Assembly (NCBI RefSeq): GCF_023065955.2
Contig: NW_026623008.1
Span: forward strand, 13,980,501 to 14,044,500
DNA from: Ursus arctos
Lineage: Eukaryota; Chordata; Mammalia; Carnivora; Ursidae
Reading direction: 5' to 3'
Length of the DNA stretch: 64,000 nucleotides
Shown in pieces: positions 33,431 through 45,190 of the stretch. Made by a program: the position numbers and the translations under genes. Numbering within the stretch: position 1 is the stretch's first letter; every line of letters starts with the position of its first letter. Below the pieces are notes generated by a model. That model was not told the origin of the DNA, ran no database searches, and saw only the letters and a program-made list of their open reading frames with translations.

Positions 33431-33545
33431 GGAATCTTTTGGTCATAAGAGTCAGAAAACTCAACTCAAGCTGGCATAACCCACAAGGAAAGGGCATTTC
33501 TTGGCTCACGTGACTGGGAAGTTAAGGTGGTCTGGCTTTAGGTGA
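33430..33545 (-). repeat. Old interspersed repeat, family not named (copy 4, fragment)
   Basis: CTCAACTCAAGCTGGCATAA, AAAGGGCATTTCTTGGCTCA and GTGGTCTGGCTTTAGG resemble the end of the 18.5-kb repeat. Confidence 0.55.
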
Positions 33546-33579
33546 GCTACCGTTTGGTGAATGCTTTCAATGGATTAGT

Positions 33580-33720
33580 CACTTGCTCCCCACCACACGC
33601 TGAGGAAATAGAGTGTATTTCTACTCTGTGGGTGAGGAAAGTAGGTCACGGAGATGTTAGGTGGCAATACATGGCTAGCAGGAGACAGCCAGGGAGGGAG
33701 GGAGTCTGGCTCCTGCACCG
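33580..33720 (-). repeat. MIR fragment
   Basis: Reverse MIR-like: TGGGTGAGGAAAGTAGGTCA, GGTGGCAATACATGGCTAGC and AGGAGACAGCCAGG. Confidence 0.55.
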
Positions 33721-33760
33721 ATGCTCCAGCCACTTAGATTCCTCCTTTGCTAGCAACGAA

Positions 33761-33790
33761 TGTGTGTGTGTGTGTGGTGGTGGTGGTGGA
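33761..33790 (+). repeat. (GT)n(GGT)n microsatellite
   Basis: GT repeats passing into GGT triplets. Confidence 0.9.
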
Positions 33791-33889
33791 ACATGCACAT
33801 TTAAGGGTAAAGAAGGAGCCCTTAATACCCAGCCCTCCCTACCCCAGCACTCCCACCTCACCACCGCGATCTGTTTCGAGCTCCATGAC

Positions 33890-35340
33890 TGATCTTATGA
33901 GCCCCTCTGTCCTGATGTTCATCATTAGCCGCGTGGACTCCAGACTCCCAGGTCGCTCCTCATCTTGGGTTGCTAATCTCCAAAAGGCTCTATCATGCCC
34001 TCTTCTGTTCCCTTCTCCCACCCATCCCTGACTCCTGAAAACCTTCCACTGTGCCCTCTGGGATTGGGTTATCTGCAAAAAATCTCCATATCTTGACTTC
34101 TTCTCTGGATAGTCCCTTTGCCCACATGTGCTACCAGGAACCCAGCTCCCCCTTGGGATTCTGCTGCTCCTACTGCCCTCTCAGGTGGCAGCTGTGGCTC
34201 CTCTCACCACCCTTGTACTGAAGGGTCTGGAGGTGGGCAGGTGTCCTCTTTGCTCCTTATTGCCACATGTAAACCCTTCTCCCTCTCCTCTTCCTAAAAC
34301 CTCTCAGCTTTTGACTTCTTGTCATCAAATTCTACTTTCTACTGTCTTCCACTGACTTCTGGCTCATGCCCCTCATTTTCCAGTGATCTGAGCTCCTGGC
34401 TCACTGTTGCTTTCCCCCCCGAACTCCACTCTGAATTTGTGATGACTCCAACATATTTGTGGATGATCCTTCCGAGCACGGGCCCCTCAATTCTTTGACC
34501 ATCCTTCTTCCTGTGATCTTGACTCCCACCCAATCCAGCCTCTCACTCCCCTGACCATGTTTTGCTTTTACTAATAAGCCACGATATCAGTTTTGTGCAT
34601 CCAACTCTCTACCTACCACTTCCTGTCTTTCTAGTTCACTTTCTTTAATACCCAAACTCTGACAATCCTTGGACATTGGAACCTTCAGTGCTATCAGCAT
34701 TTTATGGCCCCTTGTCTTTTAGTGTCCTCACCCCTCTTCTTCCCCAGCTACAATTCCATGGTCCCTTATAACAACCACTTGACTTCTTGATAAAATCCAA
34801 CTCTCCACGTGTTCTGTGCCTGCCCCAGTGAAGCTAAACAAGGCTGGAAAAAACACACAACCATGCTGACCATGATGTTCCAATGGGGCTTTAATGCTTC
34901 CAGGCAAGGACCCACCATGTCTTTAGTCCATTGATTCTTCCCTCTCCAGAATGGCTAGTTTGTATCTTCTGCTCTCTCCTTAAAGTCCCACTTCTTCCCC
35001 AAACTTACTCTCACCTGTTGACCTTGTTGCCCATTTATTGACATATTGAAATAATCAGAAGAGAACTTCCCTAGTCAGCCCGTCCCCACCTGCCCACCCA
35101 CCGGGATCTGCTTCCACATTCTCTGCCTCCCCTCTTGTTCCCATAGGTAAACTGTGCTTCTGGCTAAAGCCAGTCCCTCCACTTGTGAACTCCACTCCCT
35201 CTCCTTGGGTCTGGCCAAGGACATTGCACAGACAACTCTCTCCTGTCTTTTGTACAACATCACTTCTCTTGCTTCCTTCAGGATCATTCCCAAAAGCATG
35301 AAAACATCTATTATTTTTCTTATAAATTCTTCTCAAGTGC
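33890..35340 (+). pseudogene. L2 LINE ORF2 relic, endonuclease region
   Basis: A pyrimidine-rich block that decodes, with interruptions, into the start of the L2/CR1-clade ORF2. An ...PLGILLLLLPSQVAAVAP-like stretch (34128 on) is followed by the apurinic-endonuclease segment DSNIFVDDPSEHGPLNS (about 34437-34490), in which the family's usual motif is GDFNIHVDD. Numerous stops and frameshifts make it long dead. Most L2 copies are only 3' ends, so 1.4 kb of 5' ORF2 is a comparatively deep relic. Confidence 0.65.
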
Positions 35341-35723
35341 ACATGGAACGTTTTCCAAAATAGACCATGTATTAGGCCATCAAGTAAGTCTCAATAAATA
35401 TAAAAGGACTGAAGTCATATAAGGTATGTTCTCTGACCACAATGGAATAAAATTAGAAATCAATAATGGAAGGAAATCTGGGAAATTCACAAATATGTGC
35501 TAATTAAACAGCATACTCCTAAATAATTACTTGGTCAAAAAAGAAATCACAGGAGAAACTAGAAAATACCTTGACATGAATGAAAACAAAACCACAGTAT
35601 ACTAAAAGTGGTGGTATGCAGCTAAAGCAGTGCTTAGTGGGAAAGTTATAAAGGTATAACTGTAAACATCCATATTAATAAAGAAAAAAGATTCCAAATG
35701 ATTTACCTGAAATTCTACTTCAA

Positions 35724-35830
35724 AAAACAACAGAAGAAGAAGAAAAAGAAGGAGGAGGAGGGTTGGAGGGAAAGGAGGAGGAGAAAGGGAAACTAAACCT
35801 GAAGAAAACAGAAGGAAGAAAATAATGATT
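35724..35830 (+). repeat. Purine-rich (GAA/GGA)n tract
   Basis: A nearly pure A+G strand inside the L1, opposite a Leu/Phe-only reverse frame. Low complexity. Confidence 0.85.
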
Positions 35831-36957
35831 AAATGAAACACAAGATAGAAAAATAATAGAAAAAAATCAATAGAACAATAAGACATTTCTTTGGAAAGAT
35901 CAATAAGTTGACAAACCTTTAGTTAAACTAACCAAGAACAGAAGAGAGAAAACTTAAATCACAAAAGTAATGAATAAAAAGGGGATATTACTACTCACTA
36001 TAAAGAAATAACAAGGATTATAAGGCAATACTATGAACAATTGTATGTCAATAAATCATATAACCTAGATGAAATGGGCAAATTCCTAGAAAGACACACA
36101 TTACTGAAACTGATTCAAGAAGAAATAGAAAACCTGAACAGACTTATAACAAGAATGGAGATTGAATTAATAATAAAAAAATTCTCACAGAGAAAAGTAC
36201 AGGACTAGATGGTTTCACTGATGAGTTCTATCAAATGTTTAAAGAAGAATTAAAACCAGCTCTTCCAAAAAAATAGAAGGGGAGGGAACACTTCCAAGCT
36301 TATTCTCTGAGGACATATATTCTCCTAATACCGAAACTAGACAAAGACATCATAAAGAAAAAAAATAATAAACTAGAGACCAACATTACTTATGGATATA
36401 GATGCAAAAATCCTTGACAAAATCTAGCAAACCAAATCCAGCAGAATATAAAAAGAATTATACCATAACTAGATGGGATTCATCCCAAAAATGCAAGATT
36501 GGTTCAATATAAAAAAATCAATTAATGTAATACACAATTTTAATAAAATAAATGAGAAAAACCATATGATCATCCCAATAGTTGCAGAAAAAGCATTTGG
36601 CAAAATTCAACACACTTTCATTATGAAAACACTTAGGAAGCTAGGAAAGGAAAGGAATTTCCTCAATTTGATAAAGGGCACCCACAAAAAACCCTATTGA
36701 AAACTTAGCTGTCTACTTTTTTTTTTTTTTACAGAAATTGACAAGCTGATTTTAAAATTCATATGGAAATGGAAGGGACCCAAAATAGCCAAAACAGTTT
36801 TTAAAAAGAAAAACAAAGTTATAGGGCTCAGTTCTCGATTTCAAAACTTACCACAAAGCTGCAGCAATCAATACTATGTGTGCTAGCAGAAATGTAGATG
36901 TCGAGTTCAGTGGAGTTGAGAGTCTAGAAGTGAAATCATACATTTATGGCCAATTGA

Positions 36958-37157
36958 ATTTCTTTGCTTTTTATTTTTAAGATTTTATTTATTTATTTGA
37001 GAGAGAGAGTGCAGAAAGAGAGAGGGAGAGTGAACATGAGTAGGGGGGAGGGGCAGAGGGAGAGGGAAGGGAGGAAACATAGGCTTGATCCTAGGACCCT
37101 GGGATCAGGACCTGAGCCGAAGGCAGACGTTTACCAACTAAGCCACCCAGGCACCCC
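36958..37157 (-). mobile_element. CAN-SINE inside L1
   Basis: Reverse copy ending GCCACCCAGGCACCCC. Duplication TATGGCCAATTGA (36945) / TATGGCCAACTGA (37158). Confidence 0.93.
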
Positions 37158-37612
37158 TATGGCCAACTGATTTTCAATGAGGATGCTAAAACAACTCAAT
37201 GGGGAGAAATTGTCTTTTCAACAAATGATGCTTGTTCAACTGGATATCCATGTACGGAAGAATGAAGTTGGACATACTTTAAGAAAATTAACTTAAAATT
37301 GATCAAACCTAAATGTAAGAGCTAAGGCTATTAGAATTCAGAAGAACACGTAGATGGGAATCCTAATGACTTTGGATTAAGCAACAGTCCCTTGGGTAGG
37401 ACACATAGAACACAAGCAACCAAAGGGAAAAAATAGATAACCTCATCAAAATTGGCAAAGACCCTCTCACCAATGTGACAAGAAAAGCTACAGAATGAAA
37501 GAAAATACTTAAAAATTCTATGTCTGATAAGGGTTTAGTATCCAGAACACATAACAAACTCTTATGACTCAACAGTAAAAAGAAAACCCAATTAAAAAGT
37601 GGGCAAAGGATT

Positions 37613-37809
37613 GGGGTGCCTGGGTGGCACAGCGGTTAAGCATCTGCCTTTGGCTCAGGGCGTGATCCTGGCGTTGTGGGATCGAGCCCCACATTAGGCT
37701 CCTCCGCTGGGTGCCTGCTTCTTCCTCTCCCACTCCCCCTGCTTGTGTTCCCTCTCTCGCTGGCTGTCTCTATCTCTGTCGAATAAATAAATAAAATCTT
37801 TTTAAAAAA
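37613..37809 (+). mobile_element. CAN-SINE inside L1
   Basis: Near-consensus forward copy. Host word GGGCAAAGGA is repeated at 37601 and 37812. Confidence 0.95.
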
Positions 37810-38586
37810 AAGGGCAAAGGAGTAGACGTTTCTCCAAAGAAGATATGTATACAGTGATTGAAAAGCATAAGAAAAATGCTCGGTATCATTACTCATTAGC
37901 AACATGCAAAGCAAACCCACAATGAGATACCACTTCACACCTGCTAGAATGACTATAATAAAACAGGCAAACAGTAACTGGTGTGGGGGAAATTGAAATC
38001 CTCATAACTGCTAGTGGGAATGTAAATCATGCAAATACTTTGAAAAACATTTTGGCAGTTTCTCAAAAAGTAAAACAGGATTACCCCATGACTCAGCAAT
38101 TGCACTCCTAGGTATATATACTCAAGAGAATCAAAAACATATTCACATAAAAACTTGTGAATGAATGTTCATTGCAGTATTATTCATAATAGCCAAAAAA
38201 AATGAAAATAACCCAAGTCCATTAACCAATGGAGAGACAAAATGTGGTTTATCTGTACGATGGCATATTATTCAGCTATAAAAATGAATAAAGTCATGAC
38301 ACATGCAGCAACATGGATGGACCCTGAAAACTGTGCTGAATTAAAGAAGTCAGGTAGAAAAGGTCACATATTGTTTGATCCCGTTTATAATGTCCCCAAC
38401 AGGCAAATCTGTAGAGTCAGAACCAGACTATTGGTGATAGGGGATAGAAGGAGGAGATTTGGGGAGTGACTCCTAAGGGGCTTGGAGTTTCTTTTTGGGG
38501 TGATGAAAATATTCTGGAATTAGACAATGATGATGTTTGCACAACCTTGTGAATATCCTAAAAGACAATAAATTGTGCACTTAAAA

Positions 38587-38768
38587 ATATATATTTCATT
38601 TATTTGTCAGAGAGAGAGTGCACGCACAAGCAGGGGGAGCAGCAGGCAGAGGGAGAAGCAATCTTTCCGCTGAGCAGGGAGCCTGATGCGGGACTGCATC
38701 CCAAGATCCTGGGATCATGACCTGAGCTGAAGGCGGATGCTTAACCAACTGAGCCACCCAGACGTCCC
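38587..38768 (-). mobile_element. CAN-SINE inside L1
   Basis: Reverse copy ending GCCACCCAGACGTCCC. Duplication TAAATTGTGCACTTAAA (38569) / TAAATTGTGCGCTTTAAA (38769). Confidence 0.95.
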
Positions 38769-39900
38769 TAAATTGTGCGCTTTAAACCAACGAATGTTAT
38801 AGGATGTGAGTTATATCTCAATAACTCGCAGGACCTAAGTTTTCACTATTGGAGAAGGAAGATACAAATATTGAAGGGGAGAAAACTGAATAAACTCTGA
38901 GGTTTTGAATCAGAATTAGGATTGGTGTGAACTCATGGCTTTCAGTAAAAGAAAAAGATAGGTTCAGAAATAAACATAGGTGTGCGTGTGTATGCACCGG
39001 CATGTGTATCCTTATCGCTCTGCCAAAGGGGTGTGGGAGCAGTGACACCCCCACAGCGATCCTCAGAGACAACTAGCCAACTCAGCTCTTGGTCTCTGAA
39101 TACCATTCTCCATTAAGGACTCTGCTAAGGAGTCCATGGAAGCAGAACACCTTGGAGAAACGGTTGATTCCAAGGCCGGGGTGGAGACTGTATACAGTGA
39201 GCCCGGAACACCATGTGGTTGCCAAAAAAAGAGAGAGAGAATGTTCAAAGAACAATGTCTCACTGTCTAAACGAGGGACAATTTGGCAATAAAATAATTA
39301 ATAACAGTAATAGATTAAAACTCATGAAATGAAATAAGAAACCGTGAGTCCATAAGATAGAAATCAAGAAAGGGATGAATTGAAAATGTCATGAAGAAAA
39401 GGACCGTTACAGAGTTTCAAAGTACCTCCCCACACAATACTTACTAATTACAAAAGGAAAGACAATAACCTATAGTGTTGGTAGACACCACCTTACTCAA
39501 GAGATAAAAATGAACCACAATAATGGGATAGATCTGAACAATGTTCCTCCTGATAGGACGCAGTGAGAACTCGGCACTGCACCTCTAGCTTTCCTGCCGA
39601 TGATGCAAAGCTTCAATAGAATCATGAGGAAGTATCAGCCAAACCCACATCGAGGGACGTTCTATAAAATTATTGGCCTGAAATCTTAAAAAATGTCAAG
39701 ATCATGAAAGTCAAGGAAAAGCCAAGGAACTGTTCTGGATTAAATGAGTTGCAGCATGTGATTCTGAACCGGATCTTTTTGCTATAAAAGACATTGTTGG
39801 GACAATCCGTGAAACTTGCAGGGGGTCTCTGCATCTGATTTTTATAGTTTTAATGTGGGTGGATGACAGAATGTCTGAATTTGGGGGAAATACATACTGT
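38769..39900 (+). repeat. L1M-type 3'UTR, probably the same L1
   Basis: Old L1 3'UTR text: GTGAGTTATATCTCAATAAC, GTTCAGAAATAAACATAGG, CAATAGAATCATGAGGAAG, CACATCGAGGGACGTTCTAT, AATGTCAAGATCATGAAAGT, AAGGAACTGTTCTGGATTAA and ATTTGGGGGAAATACATAC. Confidence 0.8.
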
Positions 39901-40310
39901 TGTATTTGGGGATGATGCATCAGGTTGGCAATTTTTTCTCAAACGGTCCAGGAAGAAAAGTTCTTTGTGTCAGTGGTTGTGCTGGAGTCCACCATGTTTC
40001 TATCTTCCCAACTATGCATTCAGGAACCCTATGTTGGCAGCTTGGAACTGGCTGTGGTGGGAGTATTTACACCATGGAAATTAGCAAATGTTGCAACTCA
40101 GGCCATTTTTTGCACTGGAGAGCCAATCGTGGATCATTTACCAGGACGCCATTCTTTGTAGTATCTTTCCAACATTTTGGTACATTTTTGGTTATTGCAA
40201 AGGTTTATGAAGTTAAAAAAAGAGGAAAAGATTTATTGACAAGTTCCTGTTTCGAACCCTCCTTTGAACAAGGCGTGCAACAAACACATAAAGAGCATTT
40301 GTATTTTTTT
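39900..40310. other. Unassigned DNA, 140-codon chance frame
   Basis: Probably the end of the L1 3'UTR followed by an unknown segment. It is open in all three forward frames for 73-140 codons, but none looks protein-like. Confidence 0.35.
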
Positions 40311-40411
40311 ACTCAAGTATAATTAAATACAGTATTGTATTGTCTCAGGTGTACAAATAATGATTCAGCAATTCTGTACATTTCTCAGTGTTCATCATGG
40401 TAAGGGTAGTC

Positions 40412-40613
40412 TTTTTTTTTTTTTTAAGATTTTATTTATTTATTCGACAGAGATAGAGACAGCCAGCGAGAGAGGGAACACAAGCAGGGGGAGTGGGAGA
40501 GGAAGAAGCAGGCTCATAGCGGAAGAGCCTGATGTGGGGCTCGATCCCATAACGCCGGGATCACGCCCTGAGCTGAAGGCAGACGCTTAACGACTGAGCC
40601 ACCCAGGTGCCCC
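40412..40613 (-). mobile_element. CAN-SINE inside L1, young
   Basis: Near-consensus reverse copy (ATAGCGGAAGAGCC variant). Duplication CATGGTAAGGGTAGTC (40396) / CATGATAAGTGTAGTC (40614). Confidence 0.95.
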
Positions 40614-40897
40614 CATGATAAGTGTAGTCTTAATCTCCTTTAGCTACTTCCCCTGTCCGCTCACCTACCTCCCCTCTGGCAACCACCAGTTTGTTCTCTA
40701 TAGTTAAGAGTTTGTTTTTGGTTTTTCTTTTTTTTCTTTGTTCATTTGTTTTGTTTCTTAAATTCCACATGTGAGTGAAATTACATGGTATTTGTCTTTC
40801 TCTGGCTGACTTATTTCACTCGGTGTTCATACCCTCTAGGTCAATCCATGCTGTTGCAAATAGCAAGATTTCATTTTTTTTATGGTTGAGTAATATT

Positions 40898-41040
40898 CCA
40901 TTATATATTATATGTAATATAATATATAGACTATATATAAAATATATACACAATATTATATATTATATATCACATATAATATTTCAATATTATTTATATA
41001 TATGTATAATATATAATATTTTAATATTATATATATATAC
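40898..41040 (+). repeat. (AT)-rich satellite-like tract
   Basis: About 140 bases of TATA/ATAT with short palindromes, expanded from the L1 word CCATTATATATT. Confidence 0.85.
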
Positions 41041-41344
41041 CCCCCAACATATACCTCATTTTCTTTATCCATTCATCTATCAATGGACACTTGGGCTGCT
41101 TCCATGTCTTGGTTATTGTAAATAATGTTGCAATAAACACAGGGATGCATATATCTTTTCAAATTAGTGTTTTTATTTTCTTGGGATAAGTACTCAGTAG
41201 TGGAATTACTGGATCGTATGGTAATTCTATTTTTAATTTTTTTGAGGAACCTCCATACTGTTTCCATAGTGGCTGCGAAAAAAGGAGCATTTGTATAGTT
41301 TTATAGTTATAGTTTATAGTTTTATAGTTAACAGAGGTATACTT

Positions 41345-41700
41345 CTATACTTTCATTTAAGATTCTTGACAACCCTGTGAAGTAGAAATTATCATACCCA
41401 TTATAGAGACAAATAAACTGAGACCGAGCTAAGTTAAGTTGGGATCTTAAATTTTAGAATAAAGGCTCTTTTTTTTTTAAAGATTTATTTATTTATTTGA
41501 CAGAGAGACAGCCAGCGAGAGAGGGAACACAAGCAGGGGGAGTGGGAGAGGAAGAAGCAGGCTCACAGCGGAGGAGGGAGCCCAATGCAGGGACTCGATC
41601 CCAGAGCCCTGGGATCACGCCCTGAGCCAAAGGCAGACGCTTAACGACTGAGCCACCCAGGCGCCCCAAGAATAATGGCTCTTTTTATAACATCTTTGTG
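41345..41700 (-). repeat. MIR, split by a SINE
   Basis: ATTCTTGACAACCCTGTGAA, GTAGAAATTATCATACCC and GACAAATAAACTGAGACCGA are reverse MIR. The host continues after the SINE at 41668. Confidence 0.7.
41473..41667 (-). mobile_element. CAN-SINE, young
   Basis: Near-consensus reverse copy. Duplication AATAAAGGCTCTTTT (41458) / AATAATGGCTCTTTTT (41671). Confidence 0.95.
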
Positions 41701-42612
41701 CCCTCAGTCCCTGGCATATTCCTTGGCGTATATTAGTTCCTCCATAAATAATAACCAAGTATCTCCAAGTGGAAAAGCTAAGTCTCCAATCCAGAACTTA
41801 CAACTGTATGTATTCATCCTAAAATTGAATGCACCCCAGGTTGAGTCGAACTTCTCCCTGACCACCTTTACCAATCCCCAGGGCCCCAATCCCAGGCCTC
41901 TCTGTCAGTTTGGTCTTCTCCACACCTGTTCTATGCATTTGTGTTTTCCTCTGGGCCACACTGGGTGGCAAGTTCGTGGCCAACTCTGACAGCCCTGAAG
42001 CATTACTGTTTTCCCTGAGAATGAACTCCACCTGCCTTCTTTCTCTCTTCTCTCTGTTGACCTTAGTTTTCCTTCTCTCTTTGATAAAAAAAACATGAAG
42101 TCATCTTGCTAGCAATTGAGGCATGCTCCTCCACACAGAGACCTCCTTAAGAGTAATGTCATGTCAGAGTAAAATCCTGGTTTTATAGCTTTGGTCCCAC
42201 GTCACAGGAAAAATCACCAGGGTTGTCTGGCTGTTTCTTGACAGTGAACTTGGGCTCTAAAATAAACAGCTGTGACCTGAAAAGAGGAGGAAGGAGAGAC
42301 AGAATATTTTCCTCATGTCGGAGGGGTATGAGGGTGAGGGCATGAAGGGGGGCAAGGGTGGGGCTTGGAATTTCTTTTTCTTTCTTTGGTCGCCTTCTGG
42401 GGAACTGTCTTCACCCTACAGAATCAGCATTACCTATTCGTCCTCAAGAAATTTGTCTGCCTCCTCATATAACTGGACCAGCACCTAGGGAGGTCACCCA
42501 GTTGCCGTCAGGCCCGCAGCCCAAGCATGTGGTTGGCGTTCTAAGTTTTCTGCCGATGACACAGTTTGCTCACAAATGGATCTCTCATCACAGATAAAAA
42601 GGAACTCATTTC
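41700..42612. other. Unassigned intergenic DNA
   Basis: No recognised repeat or exon. Confidence 0.4.
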
Positions 42613-42630
42613 AAACAGCTCGCTTTATTT

Positions 42631-42828
42631 CTTTTTTAAAGATTGTATTTATATATTTGAGAGAAGAGACAGAAAGAGCATGAGCTGTGGGGGGCGGGGG
42701 CAGAGGCAGAGGGAGAAGCAGACTCCCCGCTGAGCAGGGAGCCCGATGTGGGGCTCGATCCCAGGACCCTGAGACCATGACCCGAGCCCAAGGCTGATGC
42801 TTAACGCACTAAACCACCCAGACACCCC
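42631..42828 (-). mobile_element. CAN-SINE
   Basis: Reverse copy ending ACCACCCAGACACCCC. 18-base duplication AAACAGCTCGCTTTATTT (42613) / AAACAGCTCACTTTATTT (42830). Confidence 0.95.
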
Positions 42829-42849
42829 TAAACAGCTCACTTTATTTAT

Positions 42850-42950
42850 TTAAAAAAATTTTTTTTAATTTAAATTCAATTAGCCAACATATAGCACATC
42901 ATTAGGTTTTTGTTTTTGTTTTTGTTTTTTTTTCAGTTTTTACTTTCTTT
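42850..42950 (-). repeat. L1 3' tip with (TTTTTG)n
   Basis: TTTAAATTCAATTAGCCAAC and ATAGCACATCATTAGG are the reverse L1 3' terminus, followed by a GTTTTT-repeat. Confidence 0.8.
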
Positions 42951-44190
42951 TTTGTTTAGGGAGAGTGAAGAACATACTACTTGTGTCTATGTGATCATTT
43001 GCTGACATATTATTAATTTGTATTTTTGTTCTCATAATGATAGATAGTTTCCTGTTTTTCATCCCAAGAAGGTAGCCAGAAGCAGAAGTTTCCAGGCCCC
43101 CTTAAATCAGAGCCCCCAGGACTTGAGCTCCTCTGGGTGACCAGAGCGGGATTGTCTGAGAGAAGGTGGGGCTCCAAGGGTTGGCAGAAGCAGCTCCTAG
43201 TAGGGAGGGGACAGAGGAAGAACTGGGGAAGCTCTCCCAGAGAATAGGAAGGGTGGGATAGAAAAATTTAATAGGTTCCAGAAAAGCAGAACTGGCAGGA
43301 CCTCTGATGGGCATGGCTGTGGGCTGAGCAGAGGGAGTTCTGACTCCAGGCAGAGAGATCCCCCTACATTGGCCAGGGCAAAGATGTCCTGTACTCAAGC
43401 TTGGCTCCAAGGCGACAGAAATGCTACCTTCAAGGTAGGCTGGGATGCTGGGCCAGCAAGTCCAGGGTGGGCTGATGGTTGGAGGGTCTCTCCTGGAATG
43501 GTCCGGACTGTACAAGTTCCTGAGGACTTTTGCAAAATTCTCGGGAGAGGAGTGTTTTGCAGAACATGACTGAGATGGAATTTTCTGGCAGCCAGGCGGG
43601 TGAGGGCTCATTAGCTGATTTATAAAATGAGCATTTCTTATGCCACATCGTTAGGGAGTTTAATGTACACACATTACACCCATTATATAAACACTGACTT
43701 TGATCCATGTAATGATCTTTATACTTCTTTTACTATCAAATTGTATCTATCTGGGTGTATTCCACTGAATACTCTATGAGATTCAATAAAGCTCTGTCAC
43801 ATACAAAATCCCATGTTATCCACACATTACACTTTGATGGTGAATAAGGGAGGTATTGTCTAATTTGTTGAACGGAGAGAAGCCTGATCTTTAAAGGGGT
43901 CTTTTGTGGTTCTTTCCTGTGTCCTGGGAGGGTTAGGTTGGGCCCCATGCTGTTCCACCCAGCCTTGAGATTGGCCACCAGCACTTCGGTCCTCTTGGTT
44001 TTTACTGGCCTTGAAATTTGTCAACATTTTGCTTCTCTAATACTCATTGCCTTGGGCAATGCATACGAGACTACCCCGTGCCCCGTTTCTGTCCCCTATC
44101 AACACTCCATGCCTATCCATTCTCCCCAACAATTCCAATCTTCCCAGAGTGGTACACTTCTGTTTCTTCGCTTCAACAACTGGCTCGGAT
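42950..44190. other. Unassigned intergenic DNA with a 169-codon antisense frame
   Basis: The minus frame at 43102-43611 is Pro/Ser-rich with no domain and is overlapped by other frames. I do not call it a gene. No known repeat seen. Confidence 0.4.
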
Positions 44191-44194
44191 CTAA

Positions 44195-44390
44195 CAGACA
44201 TCTAATGAACACCTCCTACGCGCCAGGCATCGCACGAGGTGTTCTCATACAGTAACTCATTTACTCTTTATGTGGGAGGTAGAACATGCCTGGTTTTTAG
44301 ACACGGAATTTAAGGCTCAGAAACTTTAAGGAATGCGTCCAAGGTCACCAAGCTAGGAAGTGGTAGAACAGGAATTCATACCTTCCTTTT
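44195..44390 (-). repeat. MIR
   Basis: Reverse MIR: GAACACCTCCTACGCGCCAG, TTTAGACACGGAATTTAAGG and CAAGGTCACCAAGCTAGGAA. Confidence 0.85.
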
Positions 44391-44635
44391 CTGGGTCTGA
44401 GTCTCTGTTCTGTGCCTAACTAATCCCACTTGGTTGCCTTACACAGTTTCTGGGTTCTCAGTACACTTTCAAAAAAAAATAAGATCAATGTTAAAAGGAC
44501 ATCTACTCTGTATTTCCCTGAATCCCAACTTGAATGTTTGTACCTGTCCTGATTTAAAGTCACCCCCGGAGTAGGAACTCCATTTTGACTATTACCTGAG
44601 ACGCACTAACATAATAGCAACCCTCATTCTTGTAG
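44390..44635. other. Unassigned intergenic DNA
   Basis: No feature recognised apart from a short A run. Confidence 0.35.
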
Positions 44636-44895
44636 CTCGGTGCCTCAAAGTGTGTCCCATGGGACACCTATTGCGTGGGACATTTTGCAAACAAGCTTGG
44701 GAAGTGGGGTGTTAAGTAGAGTTAAACAGGATTCGCTTTCGCATTCCTTCTTATGGAAATATGTGCATTTGAATTGCCAAGGATTGTATGGGGTGGACAT
44801 ATATAACATTGTTTTCCAAACTTATTTAATCATAAAACTGCCTCTCCCCTTTTCAGGTAGAACGTTTCCCTGGATGAGGATTCAGTAGAACACAG
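44635..44895. repeat. hAT-type DNA transposon remnant
   Basis: Begins GCCTCAAAGTGTGTCCCATG and ends with the near-inverse AGTAGAACACAGTTTCAGAA. Internal AAACTTATTTAATCATAAAA is common to mammalian hAT MERs. Subfamily not assigned. Confidence 0.55.
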
Positions 44896-45104
44896 TTTCA
44901 GAAACTTGGCTAAGGTTCTATTCAACTGAAGACATTTTAGCTTTCTGCCATGTGGGTCTTGACAGCCACCAAAGTGATTTTGGTCTCTGAAAACAGCCAA
45001 AGGGGAAACGGAGCTGCTGTGCCTTCCCTAGCAAGAAAAGTCCCTTGAACTTGTAGTTGGCAGGCCAACACTGGACACTGCCCCTTTGGGGTCCTGAGCA
45101 ATGA

Positions 45105-45190
45105 TTGGAGCAGCCCCTCACCTTACAGAAGGGGAAACTGAGCCCAGAGAGAGAAATCAACTTGTCCTAGATACAGCCAAGAGCACAGTC
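45105..45190 (-). repeat. MIR fragment
   Basis: CCTTACAGAAGGGGAAACTG, GAGCCCAGAGAG and AACTTGTCCTAGATACAGCC. Confidence 0.65.

Larger units (their letters stand above)
35345..38585 (+). pseudogene. L1 LINE ORF2 relic with three SINE insertions
   Basis: Colinear L1 ORF2 text: GACCACAATGGAATAAAATT, GGTGGTATGCAGCTAAAGCA, AAGAAATAGAAAACCTGAAC, ACAGGACTAGATGGTTTCAC, a reverse-transcriptase thumb-like frame at 36473-36700, CATATGGAAATGGAAGGGAC, GGATATCCATGTACGGAAGA, CAAATGATGCTTGTTCAACT and CATCACTACTCATTAGC-like 3' text. Frames are broken many times, and some sequence is missing near 36720 where a T-run replaces it. SINEs at 36958, 37613 and 38587 post-date it. Confidence 0.9.
40310..41280 (-). 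repeat. L1 3' end, reverse, with SINE and AT-repeat inside
   Basis: Reverse L1 text: CTCAGGTGTACAAATAATGA, ACCAGTTTGTTCTCTATAGT, TTCCACATGTGAGTGAAATT, ATTATTGTAAATAATGTTGC-like and GAGGAACCTCCATACTGTTT. It is the antisense counterpart of the 14.4-kb L1. Confidence 0.88.

Noticed and set aside
37613..37690. tRNA-like heads of CAN-SINEs (A and B box-like words)
   Set aside because: They are tRNA-Lys-derived SINE heads with diverged stems and a SINE body attached, so not tRNA genes.
35345..38585. Possible active L1 reverse transcriptase
   Set aside because: ORF2 is broken by many stops, frameshifts, a deletion near 36720 and three SINE insertions.
43102..43611. 169-codon minus-strand frame
   Set aside because: Pro/Ser-rich with no domain, overlapped by other frames, and without a recognisable promoter or exon boundary.
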